DNA of 64,000 bases, from NCBI GenBank assembly GCA_949152475.1, contig OX424564.1, forward strand, positions 2,604,001 to 2,668,000, read 5' to 3'. Of the stretch, positions 37,900 to 51,140 are shown one piece after another. Position 1 is the stretch's first letter. Each line of letters opens with the position of its first letter. The stretch is from Terebella lapidaria. Lineage: Eukaryota > Annelida > Polychaeta > Terebellida > Terebellidae. Under the pieces are notes generated by a model, which searched no databases, was not told where the DNA came from, and saw only the letters and a list, made by a program, of their open reading frames with translations. Made by a program: the position numbers and the translations under genes.

Positions 37900-39000
37900 T
37901 TTCGGTTCATTTGATCTCGCCATTTTGATCGTGTTAATTGACGTTAATAATTGAATATCAATGTTTTGTAATATCTGACATGCAGCTCTGCAGCGAAAGA
38001 GGTGATCATTCATATAAAACTACATTTAATTGAAGGGTTCTTGGTATATTATGTTTAAACGCAGGGAACCGATGTGAAACAATACATATATGTAACATTT
38101 GGAACATCTGGCTGTCAATCAAGTTCGGTCTCAGCTGCTGTTAATACATATGCTGGGATACAGATATAGAGTGACAACATGAAATATTGATGTACACACG
38201 AGGACTGAACTGTCAAGGGAATTCGCGTTCATATTTACTGCCTTGTTTCTGAAAGGCCAGAGAAAAAGAATGATGGCACGCTTAATCTGCGCATTAAATC
38301 TCCATGATAAGCAGTACGTACTGCAATTCCACTCTCTCTAATCTGTAAAATGCAGTGATCAGGTTAGGGCACACACACATTGGTCCAACTAATTCTCATT
38401 CTCGTTATTCGGAGTGCTTTCGATATGAGCAAATGTTCATGTCAGTATTATTATGTCAGTATTATGTGCACTATCACACTTGAGAATATTAAAAAAATTG
38501 TACTGTTTGATGTACATGATACAGTGTCATCATTTATACAGCGTCAATGAGTCGCCTTCTGCAGAGGACCTGGTCACAAATATACATATACACACATATA
38601 TTCACTACTAACACATTGAACCTTTGATGCAGTATTTGATCGATTTATCCAGAAGAGTCACTGGTGAACTAACTCGATGTGACGGGTGAGTCGTCTTCAT
38701 ACATCAGACTTAATTTCTCGTCAACGTCTGAACAGCAAGGTGATTCACTTGCCATATATCAATCCGGAATCTGTTGGCTTCTGACAGAAAGGCTATAAAT
38801 ATAAATGCCGTGTAAGTATTTAATGTACGATTTTCACGTTGGCCTTGGCGATATTTTAACACTAGCTCAGTTTGACTGGGCATCTCTGTCGTGTGTGGTT
38901 AATCTCACACGCATGATGCCATTTGGCATTGAAGCAGTCACATAACTGAATATTGATGTTTCGTGATGTGATTTGCACTTTCACTCTTTTGTATTTTGAT
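37900..39000 (+). repeat. Partial copy of the duplicated repeat's left part
   Basis: It matches the left parts of the two large duplicates. A GTCTCAGCTGCTGTTAATAC block at about 38130 corresponds to 44400 and 57725. A GGTGAACTAACTCGATGTGA block at about 38660 corresponds to 58280. Similar order, but diverged and shortened. Confidence 0.6.
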
Positions 39001-39349
39001 ATCAATATCTGTAATTTGATATCAACCACATTGGATCCAGCGACAATTTGATGTCACTAGACCCGGTATCACCACGCGTGTGGAGTCAGTTTTTGATATG
39101 TTGGCAGGCAGTAGCAACATCATCCAATATAATAAATGTATTATACATTTGTATTGCGATTAGATATACTCATTCAGTGATCCTCGATGATACCCAAACT
39201 ATGCCAAAGTTCTTATTTCATCAACAACACGTGGTGTGATATTAAGAAAGTCGTCACGAACTGGTGGTGGGTGTATGATAACATCCTGACAACGTGAAAG
39301 GTCAACTTTAGAGGGGAGTATTGTCATAACTGTCGTTCTACAGGACGTC

Positions 39350-39770
39350 ATTCTACCCATGATTACAATTAACTTTTTGATGGATGGACGGTGTTTCGAA
39401 TGTGACAGTAATCATTTTCATGTAGGCAAATTACTTTACAATACACCACTGCAAAGAAATATATGTTTATCAACGTCATCGTATTATATAACTATATCCC
39501 ATAACGACAATGTGCCATTACTAAGAGCATTTACATCTTACATCTCATGAAGTGCACTAGGGTACATGTATATATAGAACCACATAAGTATATATTTGTT
39601 ATTGGCACTCATATCCAGACTTTGCTAATGGAGCAATTCCGTGTGTCAGAATATTATGTGTAAAAGTATAATTACTTTGCATCCATGATGTATGTACAAA
39701 TGTATGTATTGACATATTATTTCTAGCTCGATATGATTGAATTAAGGTGGTAAAACACTTGAAAAGGAAA
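39350..39770 (+). repeat. Copy of the long dispersed repeat (segment 1)
   Basis: It matches 31855-32130: GATTACAATTA then TTTCGAATGTGACAGT, and later a CATATC-CTAGC-CGATATG block. The small open frame at 39359-39550 lies wholly within it and is not kept in the other copies. Confidence 0.6.
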
Positions 39771-41023
39771 ATTTTTCTGATGGAGATGAAGCTCGTCCAT
39801 TCATACTCAAAGCCACCCTGGTGTCATCATCGAACAAAACAAATGGAAAACTGATTTCCCAAGGACCAAGGAAAAATTTCGCTGCCACACTATTTTCCTG
39901 AAAGATCTTCTAAACGTCGACACATTTGAAATAAAGTTCATATCTTCACTTTGTGAAGATTTCTTCCTGTATTTCTTCCAGTACGTGTCATTTAAAGACA
40001 TAGAAATCAAACAAAATTACTGGAAATAACTGTGGAAATCATGATATTTCAACTATCACCGCTGTGTTTGTTGACATTTTGGAAGTATTCTTCGGACCAC
40101 CTGATTGGATTAGCCAATCAGGGGCAGGGCAAGATCTGGTCACTTTTTTCTTTGGCGGAGCCTGAAGCAGTGTCAATGTAGTCAGTGTAGCAACATGATC
40201 CTCGTTGGAATGTATTCTGAGGGTTCATCAAGGTACATTGAAATGTATATAGATGCCAGTATGAATATAACATGTATTGGATATTAGTATCATTAAACAT
40301 GAGCGTAAACCACATATTGAGGATTGATTGCATGTGATCGTCATGGACCTGGCATTGACCAGCTGTCCATTCACTTATAATGTAAATATAAAGGTAACAA
40401 ATTCATGAATTTACACACTTCCAATCAACATGAAACTTTGCCTTTCTTATTGTTAGCCATCAAGGATTACTAACCGAGACTCTGATTCTTACTAAGCGAT
40501 GTTAAATTTGTTAAATTCATCGTTTTCATGTCATTTTCCGACCTATTTCTCAGTCTACAAAATACACTGACAACAGGGCGAGCGAAAGGATTATGCTGTG
40601 CAGCAAATAGCTAGTTAGGCCAGTAAAACTCACAGGTGATATGCACTCGGGTTCACCGAGGTGTTTGGGATTATGAATGTTCAGCTCATTTTATTCATCT
40701 CACAGAAAGTATAGCCCTAGATATTCTCATTATTGTGACGACAACAAGGAATAAATATATGCAACAGCCAGTGCTTGTCAAGCAGAACACTCGAATCTTC
40801 GTTTTAGTGAACGTATAAAATGATTCATATAATCTCCAAATTGCACAGCTTTCGTGATATCATTTATGAAACCATGTCTCGGTTCATCATCCATGAGTAT
40901 ATGCGTGTGTGCTAGCCAAGTTTTATGTCGGGGGATTGTATTGTTTTGGTGATTTTGTTACCTTTACTTCCACATTATAAGTCAATGGAAAAGTGCCTCA
41001 GTGCAGTCTACGGTAAGTTACGT

Positions 41024-41235
41024 GCATTAATGGATGCTTGTATTGTTCTACAGAGGTTATTATTTTTGTTGAATAACCTCAACGGAGGTCATTATTTACA
41101 ATAATAACCTAATGGCAGGCATCCATTAAGTCAGATAATGGGCTCGACACAGGTCATTATTAGAAACGAAGGCTTTCTCGGCTTCGCCTCGAAAGTCCTT
41201 CGTTTCTAATATTGACCTGTGTCTCGCCCATTATC
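41024..41235. repeat. Two adjacent hairpins
   Basis: The first palindrome (about 41028-41129) has outer arms TTAATGGATGC and GCATCCATTAA, with inner AATAATAACC repeats. The second (41134-41235) has 43-base arms starting GATAATGGGCTCGACACAGG around a short GGCTTCGCC loop. They are probably foldback remnants of one element type. A GGCTTCGCCGTCGG stretch at 41850 may be a further relic. Confidence 0.65.
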
Positions 41236-42499
41236 TAATACATCACACCTTAATTACACTGATATGTATGACCAAGGAAGGCCGGAATTGTGATTTTGCT
41301 CAATATGCGATTTCGCGTAGTTGCAACATCATTTGGAATGAACATATTGTTTCATGTTGCCAATCACCATGTATGACACAGAACATATCCAAGATACGTA
41401 TAACAGATATATGAAGAAGATTATTTATGATTTGAAGGTGAAACAAGTATAAGTTCTCTCGCATATCTTCAAGTTAGGTTTACATCATTACACCGGCAAT
41501 AATGGACAATGTAAGTAGAAGCTGATTACTTTGTATCAGAAATAAATAATGATGTATTTCTGGTTGTATGAATGACTCAAATAAGTGAAAAGTATTGTAT
41601 AGTTTGACAGTCAAGGGGTGGTGGAATGTCACTGGCTGTCGTGAACCATGTGAACAAAAACAACTAATATATGCATGGCTTTTGGTTATAGGAGAAATTG
41701 TATATCATGAATATACAAAATTAATTTTATTAAAAACGTATTTGATAGGTGAAGCAGATATTCCAAACTCTGTGAAATGTATCATTGGGGGAATCCTGAA
41801 CTATGTCGGATAGGGCCCACGGCTTCGGATCTATTGCCCATCGGACTCTCCGGCTTCGCCGTCGGGTAATTACACCTCAATGAAACAACCGGGTCTCACA
41901 CTGATATGCACTGTGGAACATATCATTAAAAAATATGAATTGTACATTTTCCCTTAAAATGTGTAGAAATCTATAATAAATATATTTCATATTGCAGTCT
42001 ACTCTGTATCTTATGCAGCAAGCACAAGATTAGACATGGGTATGATGGCAGCAGCGCATAATACACACAGTATGAAGCAAGATGACTTTAAAACCAGCAA
42101 TGAAATGCATCAAATCTACAACATAATTAATTCATAACTCATGATCATAAGCACGTGCAAGCAGAAACAAAAAATTACGAGAGATGTATTTCTGATGCAA
42201 GTTATCGCTCAGACTTACCACTGGCCTGTGTAGTCTACTGAACGGTAGTTTGACACATGATAAGGTCGGAAGCTTGAGAATCGATCAAGCTTAAAACCCT
42301 GCCAATGTTACCTAGGTCATATGATCCACTTCAAGCAATATATTTGTTCGGACGGCGAAGCCCAGACCAACAAAACGTTATCATAAGAGCATTTGAGGAA
42401 CATATATTTTTGATATTCAGGACAGTTATGTCATGCATCAGGCTTTCTCGTTTGTTATGAAAATATCTACGGTATTATCACCATGAAGCTGATATTATG

Positions 42500-43510
42500 A
42501 TCAACATGGTTTATGAACAATTGTCACCCACGTACACACACATCCAGTTCCGATTGTATTTTGGAGATAATGACTTGGTCTTGGTCCACTTTGTCCACGA
42601 AGTTCCCAGCTAGTCTCCAAACTGCTGCGGCAAGGATATGTTTTACCAAGATAATAGCTCCTTTCAAGAAAATATATGGACGTCATCACAATCAGATTTA
42701 CACTAAATCTGTCACCAACATGCAGCAAGACCTTTTGCATGTTAATATTTTGGAATTCATTACGGGTGCCACATGTGGGCCAGGAAATGCTCACTCTTTT
42801 CGTAACACCTGTTATCACATCCTTATGGTCGAATAATGGAGGTCCATGAAGCTTCATACAATTTTATCGTATTGACAAGTGTTTTGCCTGATACTGAGAG
42901 TGGATAACAGACTTGGTTTTGTTCTCTCGGAATACTCTGTACTTGGGTATTGGTTCCATGTTTACTGAAATGCAGTTGAACACTATCAATGGTAGGTACT
43001 TGCTATCACCAATACAGGCTGACGATGGCTAAAACCTGGATAGACCATGAATGGTAGATTCGGTCGCAATACGGACTATTTGGATCGCTTTGGCACACAT
43101 AGAAACATCAATTTATATATTTAATTGTATAGGGTATATTGTATAGTGTTACTATCAAAGTCCGTAGTGTGCGTTATACTTCACGAATAGAGAGTGTATA
43201 AGGTACTGACACTCATTGCCTAGTATCAAGTTATCAATGTATATATTGCCGACTGGGAATTGATACTCAATGGAGATGACAACATATATTCCCTGAATGA
43301 ATTTATTACAACAAAAGAACACATCTTACAATTTACAAGATGTATGTTGACTAATGGGACTGGAGATATCTGTTTGGAATACGGAGAAACATTTCATTTC
43401 GGAGAGCTATTAACCTCCCGCACCGAGCTGACATCCAGACGTGGCCTCAATTAATGTGCAGGTGTACAGTTAACCTTGGAATATCCCAGTGTGATTGATG
43501 CAGTGGCACA
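42500..43510 (+). repeat. Copy of the long dispersed repeat (segment 2)
   Basis: It aligns in order with 33370-33900, and its middle (42757-42960) with 1790-2030. The overlapping open frames on both strands are not preserved among copies. Confidence 0.65.
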
Positions 43511-43942
43511 CTAGATATGAAACGATACATATGTGATGTTCACAACATGAGTTGATATTTTATCAATTTGTTTTACGGATGAATTGTTTACTCCTCAAAA
43601 CATAGCGGACTGGAACAATTATTAGCAATCTCCATAAACATAAATAGATAAATTGCGTTTTGTGCAAATAGCACACGAGCTGGAAACCCATACATGGGCC
43701 TTCTCCAATAACATGGTCTACCCTCATCTCAAAGTCATCAAAGGCCAATGCTGAAGTCGCTGTATATGATTACTTCCCAGTTGGATGTGCTGATATATAA
43801 GCTGTATCTGGACGCATTCCAGCAGTACTGGGACATTCTGCTACTACTATGGCCTGACAAACCTCATTTGCTTTCATTCAACGCATCATCGTCTGTTCAA
43901 TAAATGTGTTTGTGTTGCCACTGATTACATAATATTATGGAG

Positions 43943-44025
43943 CATTTGATAGTGTAATCCTGATTACAATTAATGATGTCGATAGTCACTAATTGTAGTC
44001 AAGTTTACAGTTTACACTATCAAAT
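43943..44025. repeat. Short palindrome
   Basis: Arms CATTTGATAGTGTAA and TTACACTATCAAATG are perfect complements, with a second inner pair (GATTACAATTA and TAATTGTAGTC). It is 83 bases long, a likely tiny foldback MITE. Confidence 0.65.
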
Positions 44026-45005
44026 GGTCTGATCTCGCGATCAGTGGAACTGGGATAGAACAATGATCCTGACCGCATTGGTGGATGTACAGAACAGTCC
44101 AAGTGTGGGTTTGATGTTTAGTCACTGAACTTCTACACGGAACTGACGATAGAATGGAATTGGCATCTAGTATAAGGAGAGGTTAGCCTGGGACGTTTCT
44201 GTCAACGTTAGAGTTCTGTCAACGTTCTGCCAACGTCAGAGTACGAATAATTCTGAAATGAACAGATAAGTCACATACTTGAAACTAAATGTGATTTATC
44301 TTGTCACCAAGAAGAGTTTATGACCGTATATATCGTTCACATCTTGGGAATGAGTGATGTGTAAAAATAGCATTAACATGTAAAACAGTCAACTGCCATT
44401 CAAGGTTTGGTCTCAGCTGTTATCCATACAAATACTGGTGATGTATTATCGAGTATGAAATATTGATTCACTCCGAACAGGAATGCGTCGTCAAGGGAAT
44501 AGACGCTAATTTGTAATGTTTTCGGTTCTGAAAGACCAGATTATGAGAATAATGGCGCATTTAGTCTGGGTATTAAATCTGGGTATTAAATGCTTCGGAT
44601 GTTCGGTATTCATTGCATCCCATGACAATACCATCACGTGCCATGTCTGTATCGATAAGGACAGACTTTGTGTTCATCTCAACCTATGCTGATCAAGACT
44701 AGTAATCACTAGTCCATGAAAACCACCCCGTACACAGAAGTATCGATATACTTTTTAGCTTACCGGCCCTTTGGGCCGATAAGCTATTGTCGTGGTATTT
44801 CGTCCGTCGTCCGTCGTCCGTCGTCCGTCGTCCGTCGTCCGTCCGGGTCTGTAACTTTTTTTTGACGTGATGAATTTCCCCATAAATTTGTCAGAACATA
44901 CCTTGGGCCAGTATCTAAAGACGTTTTTTTAATTTTTTTGATTGAATCGTTTTTGCCGATTTGGCGGCCATTTTTGACGAAAAATTGCCAATTTTGGACT
45001 TTGGA

Positions 45006-46328
45006 GGCCATTTTCTCAAAAACTGTCTGATCAGTTTTGAGATTTTTGTTTCAAAACATTCCTCTTATGTACCTTTATGATGTGTATAAATTTCGTTGCC
45101 CTTGAATCGCCGGTCTGCGTGTGGCGGCCATTTTGATTTTTTGACGGGTCGGCGAAAAAAAAATTTTTTGTCCCAAATCAAGTCACTATTCGTTTTGAGC
45201 CATTTCCAGCAAAAAAAAAAAAAAAAATTTTTTTGCCCATTGAAAATTTTTTGGACTTAGAAAATTTCACCCAATTTTCCTTCATAATGGGAGCTGTGCA
45301 GAGTAAACTCATAGAACACTTGAAGATAGAGCCTAAGTAATGGCACATTCAAATGGGAAACCATATATTGCGGTTTGAGTGATGACCTTGAATTTGACCT
45401 TCAATGACCTTGGAAGGTCAAAACGACCTTTTTTTGTCGAAAAATGACCAATTTTGGACTTGATGGCCATTTTCTCAAAAACTGTCTGATCAGTTTTGAG
45501 ATTTTTGTTTTAAAACATTCCCCTCATGTACCTCTATGATGTGTATAAGTTTCGTTGCCCTTGAATTGCCGGTCTGCGTGTGGCGGCCATTTTGATTTTT
45601 TGACGGGTCGGCGAAAAAAAATTTTTTTGTCCCAAATCAAGTCACTATTCGTTTTGAGCCATTTCCAGCAAAAAAAAAAAAATTTTTTTTTGGCCATTGA
45701 AAAATTTTTTGGACTTAGAAAATTTCACCCAATTTTCCTTCATAATGGGAGCTGTGCAGAGTAAACTCATAGAACACTTGAAGATAGAGCCTAAGTAATG
45801 GCACATTCAAATGGGAAACCATATATTGCGGTTTGAGTGATGACCTTGAATTTGACCTTCAATGACCTTGGAAGGTCAAAACGACCTTTTTTTGTCGAAA
45901 AATGACCAATTCTGGACTTGATGGCCATTTTCTCAAAAACTGTGTGATCAGTTTCGAGATTTTTGTTTTAAAACATTCCCCTCATGTACCTCTATGACGT
46001 GTATAAGTTTCGTTGCCCTTGAATTGCCGGTCTGCGTGTGGCGGCCATTTTGATTTTTTGACGGGTCGGCGAAAAAAATTTTTTTTGTCCCAAATCAAGT
46101 CACTATTCGTTTTGAGCCATTTCCAGCAAAAAAAAAAAAAAAAAATTTTTTTGGCCATTGAGAAATTTTTTGGACTTAGAAAATTTCACCCAATTTTTCC
46201 TTCATAATGGGAGCTGTGCGGAGTAAACTCATAGAAGACTTCAAAATAGAGCCTAAGTATTGGCACATTCAAATGGGAAATCATATAATGCGGTTTGAGT
46301 GATGACCTTGAATTTGACCTTCAATGAC
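45006..46328 (+). repeat. Three tandem copies of a 458-bp unit
   Basis: Units start GGCCATTTTCTCAAAAACTG at 45006, 45466 and 45923. Copies 1 and 2 are nearly identical apart from A-run lengths; copy 3 is cut short by the SINE. Each unit carries GTGTGGCGGCCATTTTGATT, TCATAATGGGAGCTGTGC and GACCTTGAATTTGACCTTCA. Confidence 0.9.
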
Positions 46329-46665
46329 GGCCTTGTAGCGCATGACACACCGGTACCCGTAAGATCACCGAAGTTAAGCAACGCTAGGCGTGGGTAATAC
46401 ATGGATGGGTGACCCTGTTTGTGCATTCACCTGCGCTGCTGTATGCTGTTCACCCAAACAGTATAATTGGGCACCTGGCAATAGACAGAGATGGCAATTG
46501 TGTATGCACAGTTTCCCTGCGCCAAATAATGGCTGCACATGGAGCTGTATGCCTCCCAGGAGGTTGAGTATGTGTCGGAGTGAACAGGTCTGTTGGGGAT
46601 AATAATTGTGCAGCCAGAGACCGACTTGAGTTGGTGATCCTAGACTATAAAATGCTCATTATTAT
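46329..46665 (+). mobile_element. 5S rRNA-derived SINE (SINE3 type)
   Basis: The first 86 bases resemble 5S rRNA: GATCACCGAAGTTAAGCAAC at 46363 (A-box region of the internal promoter) and GGATGGGTGACC at 46403 (C-box region). The next 250 bases are unrelated to 5S and end in a TTATTAT-type tail. AATGAC flanks it on both sides (46323-46328 and 46666-46671) as a target duplication, and the tandem unit resumes where it was cut. It is a mobile element and not a functional 5S gene, because the 3' third of 5S rRNA is absent. Confidence 0.85.
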
Positions 46666-47826
46666 AATGACCTTGGAAGGTCAAAAACGATGAAATTTGT
46701 CTTTGGTGGCCATTTTGTCTAAATCTATTCAGACAGTTTTTCTCAAAATCATGTATAAGATTCTCTTTATGTACCTTTGTGATGTGTAATTTGATTTCGT
46801 ACTATAGTCCATACAGAAAATGTGTTTCCAGCAACATTTACGAACATTTTTTGACAATTAGAGTTCAAGATCAGTGTAACAATGTATATGTTGGAAAATC
46901 AATACTCTGCGTTTCTCATGATTGCCGGTAAGCTACAGCACCCTTGGTGCTATGTTTTTACTGAATAAGCTGTATATTGTAGCTGACAAATTCATGAGAC
47001 AGATGGCAGCAAATGATCATCATGGCCAGTATTATAATTTATATCCACTGTTCCACTTGTAAGTGGGCACAATTTTGTACTGTTCGAGGTACAGAACACA
47101 TATATCAACTATGCTACTCCGACGCAAGATATGATTGAACAAGATGGGAGAGTTACTGGTGAACTGCTTGGTGTGATGGGTGAGACGCTTTCATACATCA
47201 GACTTAATTTCTCTTCAACGTCTGAACACCAAGGTGATTTACTCGTCAAATATCCTTCAGAATCCTTTAGCTTCAAGCTACGGTTTTGTATAAAGGACTC
47301 TCAAAATAGATGGAGTTTAGCAGTGAAAATTCAATTGGCGATCTTCACTTTGGCCTCGGAGGAATGTAAACACCTGGTTTGACAAACCGTGTGAACGATA
47401 TTTATATATTGAACAAACAATTTTTTAGAATGGTTCATTATATTGAGCCTACGGTTTATTCTACTGAATGCACAATTAAAGGAAGCCAATAGAAAGCATT
47501 GAATCAACAAACCAAATAAAACCAGAGCGTGATGAAGCATTTTATCCAGTAAACATTTGTTGAGTATTTTGGTGTTTACTTACTTCCAGTGATTTTTAAT
47601 TGAAACGTGTGGGAGAGAGATGAGCCGGCAAACGAGGGTGGTGAATGTGGGTTAATACCACTCTAATCACAAAATAACCTGCATGCCAAAGACAACAGAA
47701 CTCAGGCCTAGAAATGTTATCGCAAAATCTCATTGCAACAACATAATCATTCTTTCCACGGCCCGTTCACATTTGCACAGTACATAGAACACACCTGTAC
47801 CAAACTCTGAAATAGGTACAGTTGGC

Positions 47827-47916
47827 GCATACTGCTGTTATCAATGAGATGTTACCGCATACCGCTGTTATCAATGAGATGTTACCGCATACCGCTGTTA
47901 TCAATGAGATGTTACT
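47827..47916 (+). repeat. 30-bp tandem repeat, three units
   Basis: Units of GCATACYGCTGTTATCAATG plus AGATGTTACC. Copy B has a single unit at about 60132, so the array arose in copy A. Confidence 0.85.
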
Positions 47917-50900
47917 ATTTGGTGCCTGTGATGCGTTGTGCCTAATATTTGCATTTGCTTGCTTCCCAAGTTCACCCTATGAAAACAGTTAAACATCCCA
48001 ATGTCTGAGAATGTTTTACCTGAAAATGGATAGTGCTGAGTTTTTTTCACGAAAATAAAACAGCTCGAAAAAAAATCGACTTGAAAAGGCTGAAAACTGT
48101 TTGATTTTAGTGCATAATTTTGGACCTATTTTTTTCACTTCCCCATCGGAAAATAATATACCGTAGGCAAGCGGGTTTAAAAAGTCAGGTGTATAGTAGA
48201 CATAACTACATTTTATACACGGTCTGTCCTTAATGACGCCAATGTGTCTTCAGATAAAATATTTGGTCGGGCTTTGTTTCCATTCCAAAATGGTGTATCG
48301 TTGGTTTCCTTGGCATCATCAAAATCTATTACTGATGGTAAAAGGTTGATACTTACCGTACTCTTGAAATATTTTTGGGTATTTTTGTGAAACAAAATCG
48401 ACTAAAATGTTGACGACGACGAATGCAACACCAAGCCAACAGGATATTCGACCAAGGCTTTGGTAACGTAAAAGAGTCGAAGTATACCAATGTTTGATAT
48501 GTGTATTTACCTATGACCAGCGACCCCACACAAATTTTATTAGGCCAATATAAAACCTAGAGTGAAACACTTTGTGGGATGAAAACAAAAACAGCATGCC
48601 TATTTCTGTATCAGAATGAATCGACACACGAAACCTCAGACAATTGATCAAGATTAAAGGCCTCTCAACAAAACTGGGTCATCTGATCTACGACAAACCG
48701 TCAATTTGTTTGCGCCAGGGGGATGTTAGAACAAATAGAATCCCGGCTAATGCACAGTATATCATAGGAAAGGTAATTGTCGACACAACACTGATTAAAA
48801 CGAAGGAGAACATGAAACAAAATCACCAGTTGTAAAAAGTGTATGATTAAGTAATTTATCCAAACACAGTATTGAAAATAAATGCGAAAATACCAGCTCA
48901 TGGGAACTATATTGCATCTTGAAGTCACCAAAAATACTATTGTTCTGTTTCTTTCAACACACGCGGTTTGGGTAAGTCGAGGCACTAGATACAACGTATG
49001 ACAACACTGTGACATCCAGGTTGAGGCTTCATACCATAGATCGCCAATCGTTAAAATAAATGTGTATGTATTAAGCAACATTGCTCCATGACAAGAATCC
49101 ATCACAAAGCGGACCTCTGTTGCAGGATAGCAATGATCAATCTAGGAGAGTTGTCAGTGAACTGACTCGTGTGATGGTTGAGACGTCTTCATACATCAGA
49201 CTTAATTTCTCGTCAAATTCAAGGTGATTCATTCATCACATCTTCAGCAGAGACCTTTTGGTACTGGCTCGGATTAGGTTATATTTTTAATGTGTTCTTT
49301 GAAACTCTATATAGAGCTCCAAATATTAAGTCCAAAACAATTGTTTTTTCAACAGTCCATCTGCCAATCGAAATGGCCGCCATGGGCAGACCGCAGAATG
49401 AAGTGTGAAATAAACTTATACGTGTCACCAGGGTACCGATGGAGAAATCAATACGAGAATTTGAGAAAAAATGCACCAATTTGAGTAAAAAAAAAGCCAT
49501 CAGACCACAGTGATGCTGTTACACTATGTTTCCTGTCTGTCTAGAACATGTTGGGGCATCTTTGTTCAAATTGTTGCGCCTTCAATATTTTGATTCACAT
49601 TTAAATTAAAACAAATTATGTTTTCATTAATAGGTTACCCCTTCTGATACGATTGTGAGCAACACAGACAGTCAATACTGAGCTACAGTGCAGTAAATGA
49701 TGTTTTCTGACGATGAAAAAATACCATCAACATTGAATTTGTTTACCAAATTGATCAATTTCTCATTTAAAGGTTTACTTCAATTGTATAATGTTTCACT
49801 GGGGACAAGTGAATTTCACGCCAAAGTCAACAAAATGCCATTAGGAAGCACGAATTGCACATTGGTTAAAAGCTTGGGAGACCTGACCCAGTTGCCTTTC
49901 CTGGAAACCCTAAGCGTAATGAAGTCTCGTGAACAACTAACTCCAAGGCATAATGCAACATACTATCACAGGGAGGAAGCATTTGTCTGATTTTATGTGG
50001 ATTATTCTGGTTCTGTGGGCAAAAAGTCTTCTTCTATGAGCAGATTAGTGTGAACGCTTTGCAGTTGGTGATTTATTATGGATAACTGCTCCACCACCTG
50101 GCCGTTCCACTTCTGTGCGACAAATGTTTGAACAACGGTGAACACTGCATAAGAAACTGAACATAATTCATATTCTGCAATGATTCATGGAAATAGAACA
50201 TATGCCATCAGATTGTGCTGAGAAAGTTGTCGTTGATGCAGCATGTTTTACTGGTGCACCACCGCTTACTTGCTCAATTGCCCATAGAATCAGACTTTTT
50301 GCCCATAGAATCAGAATAATGCACATAAAATCAGAAAAACGGTTCCTCCCTGTGACTATGGCTAACAGGAATCACGTCATATATGCGACTTCTCGTTCTA
50401 GACGATTTCAGCCTTCACCTTGCCATTCATAACTTCGACCTGACTGTCAGGACCAAACTTCAGTGTCCTCCAAACTCGCCATCCCATTATCCATCAAGTT
50501 GTCTCATGTTCATGACCACAAACAAGTTAAAACACCATAGAAGATGTATCAATGGACCACACATTATAGCAGACGGTAACTCGACACAAAATAAGGTCAA
50601 CAACTCCTAAATCGATCAGGCTTAATGCCCTGTCAACGTTTCCTAGGTCAGGGAATCTTCCGCGAGCGAGAAATTTGTTCTGTCGACTGAGGGCTTTCAA
50701 GCAAAACCATCAATCATATCCGCTTCCTTTTCGACTATGGACAAAGATATCGAAAGCCGTCGCGGACTGACTCAATGTTATGTATAACGAGTGACCATTC
50801 ATCTTTCAAAGAACGTGGCCAAGCACGATTTATTTGTAAGTTCAAGATATAGAAGTTGTCTTTTTTCAGTAAATGTATTTGCATGTACTACCAGTGATTG

Positions 50901-51032
50901 CGATATCTGAAATTGTGTTCTGTTCACATATCACAATGGTTCAATTGAACTATGATCCAGACTTTCAACGCCCCCGACAGGAGTAGGAATGAATAGTACT
51001 AGCACTTTATCAGCACGGAACACTATTTGATA

Positions 51033-51140
51033 TGAATTATGCGAGGAAGTAGGGTCTCCTCTCTCGGGAATCAATCCCGGATTCAGATTACCGGAATCTA
51101 ATCGCCCTACCAAGTAGCTAAATCCATTGGCTAAGCTACT
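51033..51140 (-). repeat. tRNA-like head at the right edge of copy A
   Basis: The minus strand reads TTTAGCTACTTGGTAGGGCG followed about 40 bases later by GGGATTGATTCCCG. These resemble the A and B boxes of a tRNA-derived SINE head. The A box is decayed compared with that in copy B. Confidence 0.5.

Larger units (their letters stand above)
44756..46963 (+). mobile_element. Hairpin-ended element with long tandem repeats
   Basis: It begins with a 31-base hairpin (TAGCTTACCGG... to 44786), followed by a GTCCGTC microsatellite. It ends GCCGGTAAGCTACAGCACCC with a second small hairpin (46937-46951) then TATGTTTTT. The inverted pair TAGCTTACCGGC / GCCGGTAAGCTA marks both ends. The interior is three copies of a roughly 458-base unit plus a SINE. 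Copy B of the duplication has no such insert at the matching place. No coding capacity; the open frames recur with the tandem unit. Confidence 0.75.
44330..51140 (+). repeat. Large direct duplicate, copy A
   Basis: It matches copy B (57670-63940) in order over its length. It is interrupted by the 2.2-kb element at 44756-46963 and lacks about 415 bases present in B (60978-61395, junction in A near 48658). Shared anchors include AGAAAGCATTGAATCAACAA (47492), GGTGAATGTGGGTTAATACC, TCAATTTGTTTGCGC-like blocks, ATGGCCGCCATGGGCAGACC (49373) and the right-edge tRNA-like motif. Open frames within it, such as 49697-49990, are disrupted in B. No host gene is supported. Confidence 0.8.

Noticed and set aside
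46329-46414. 5S rRNA gene
   Set aside because: Only the first two thirds resemble 5S rRNA, and it is flanked by a target duplication with a non-5S body, so it is a SINE.
49697-49990. 97-codon open frame that looks like a small protein
   Set aside because: The matching sequence in copy B (about 62880-63110) is clearly homologous but interrupted by stops and frame changes, so selection on a protein is not seen.
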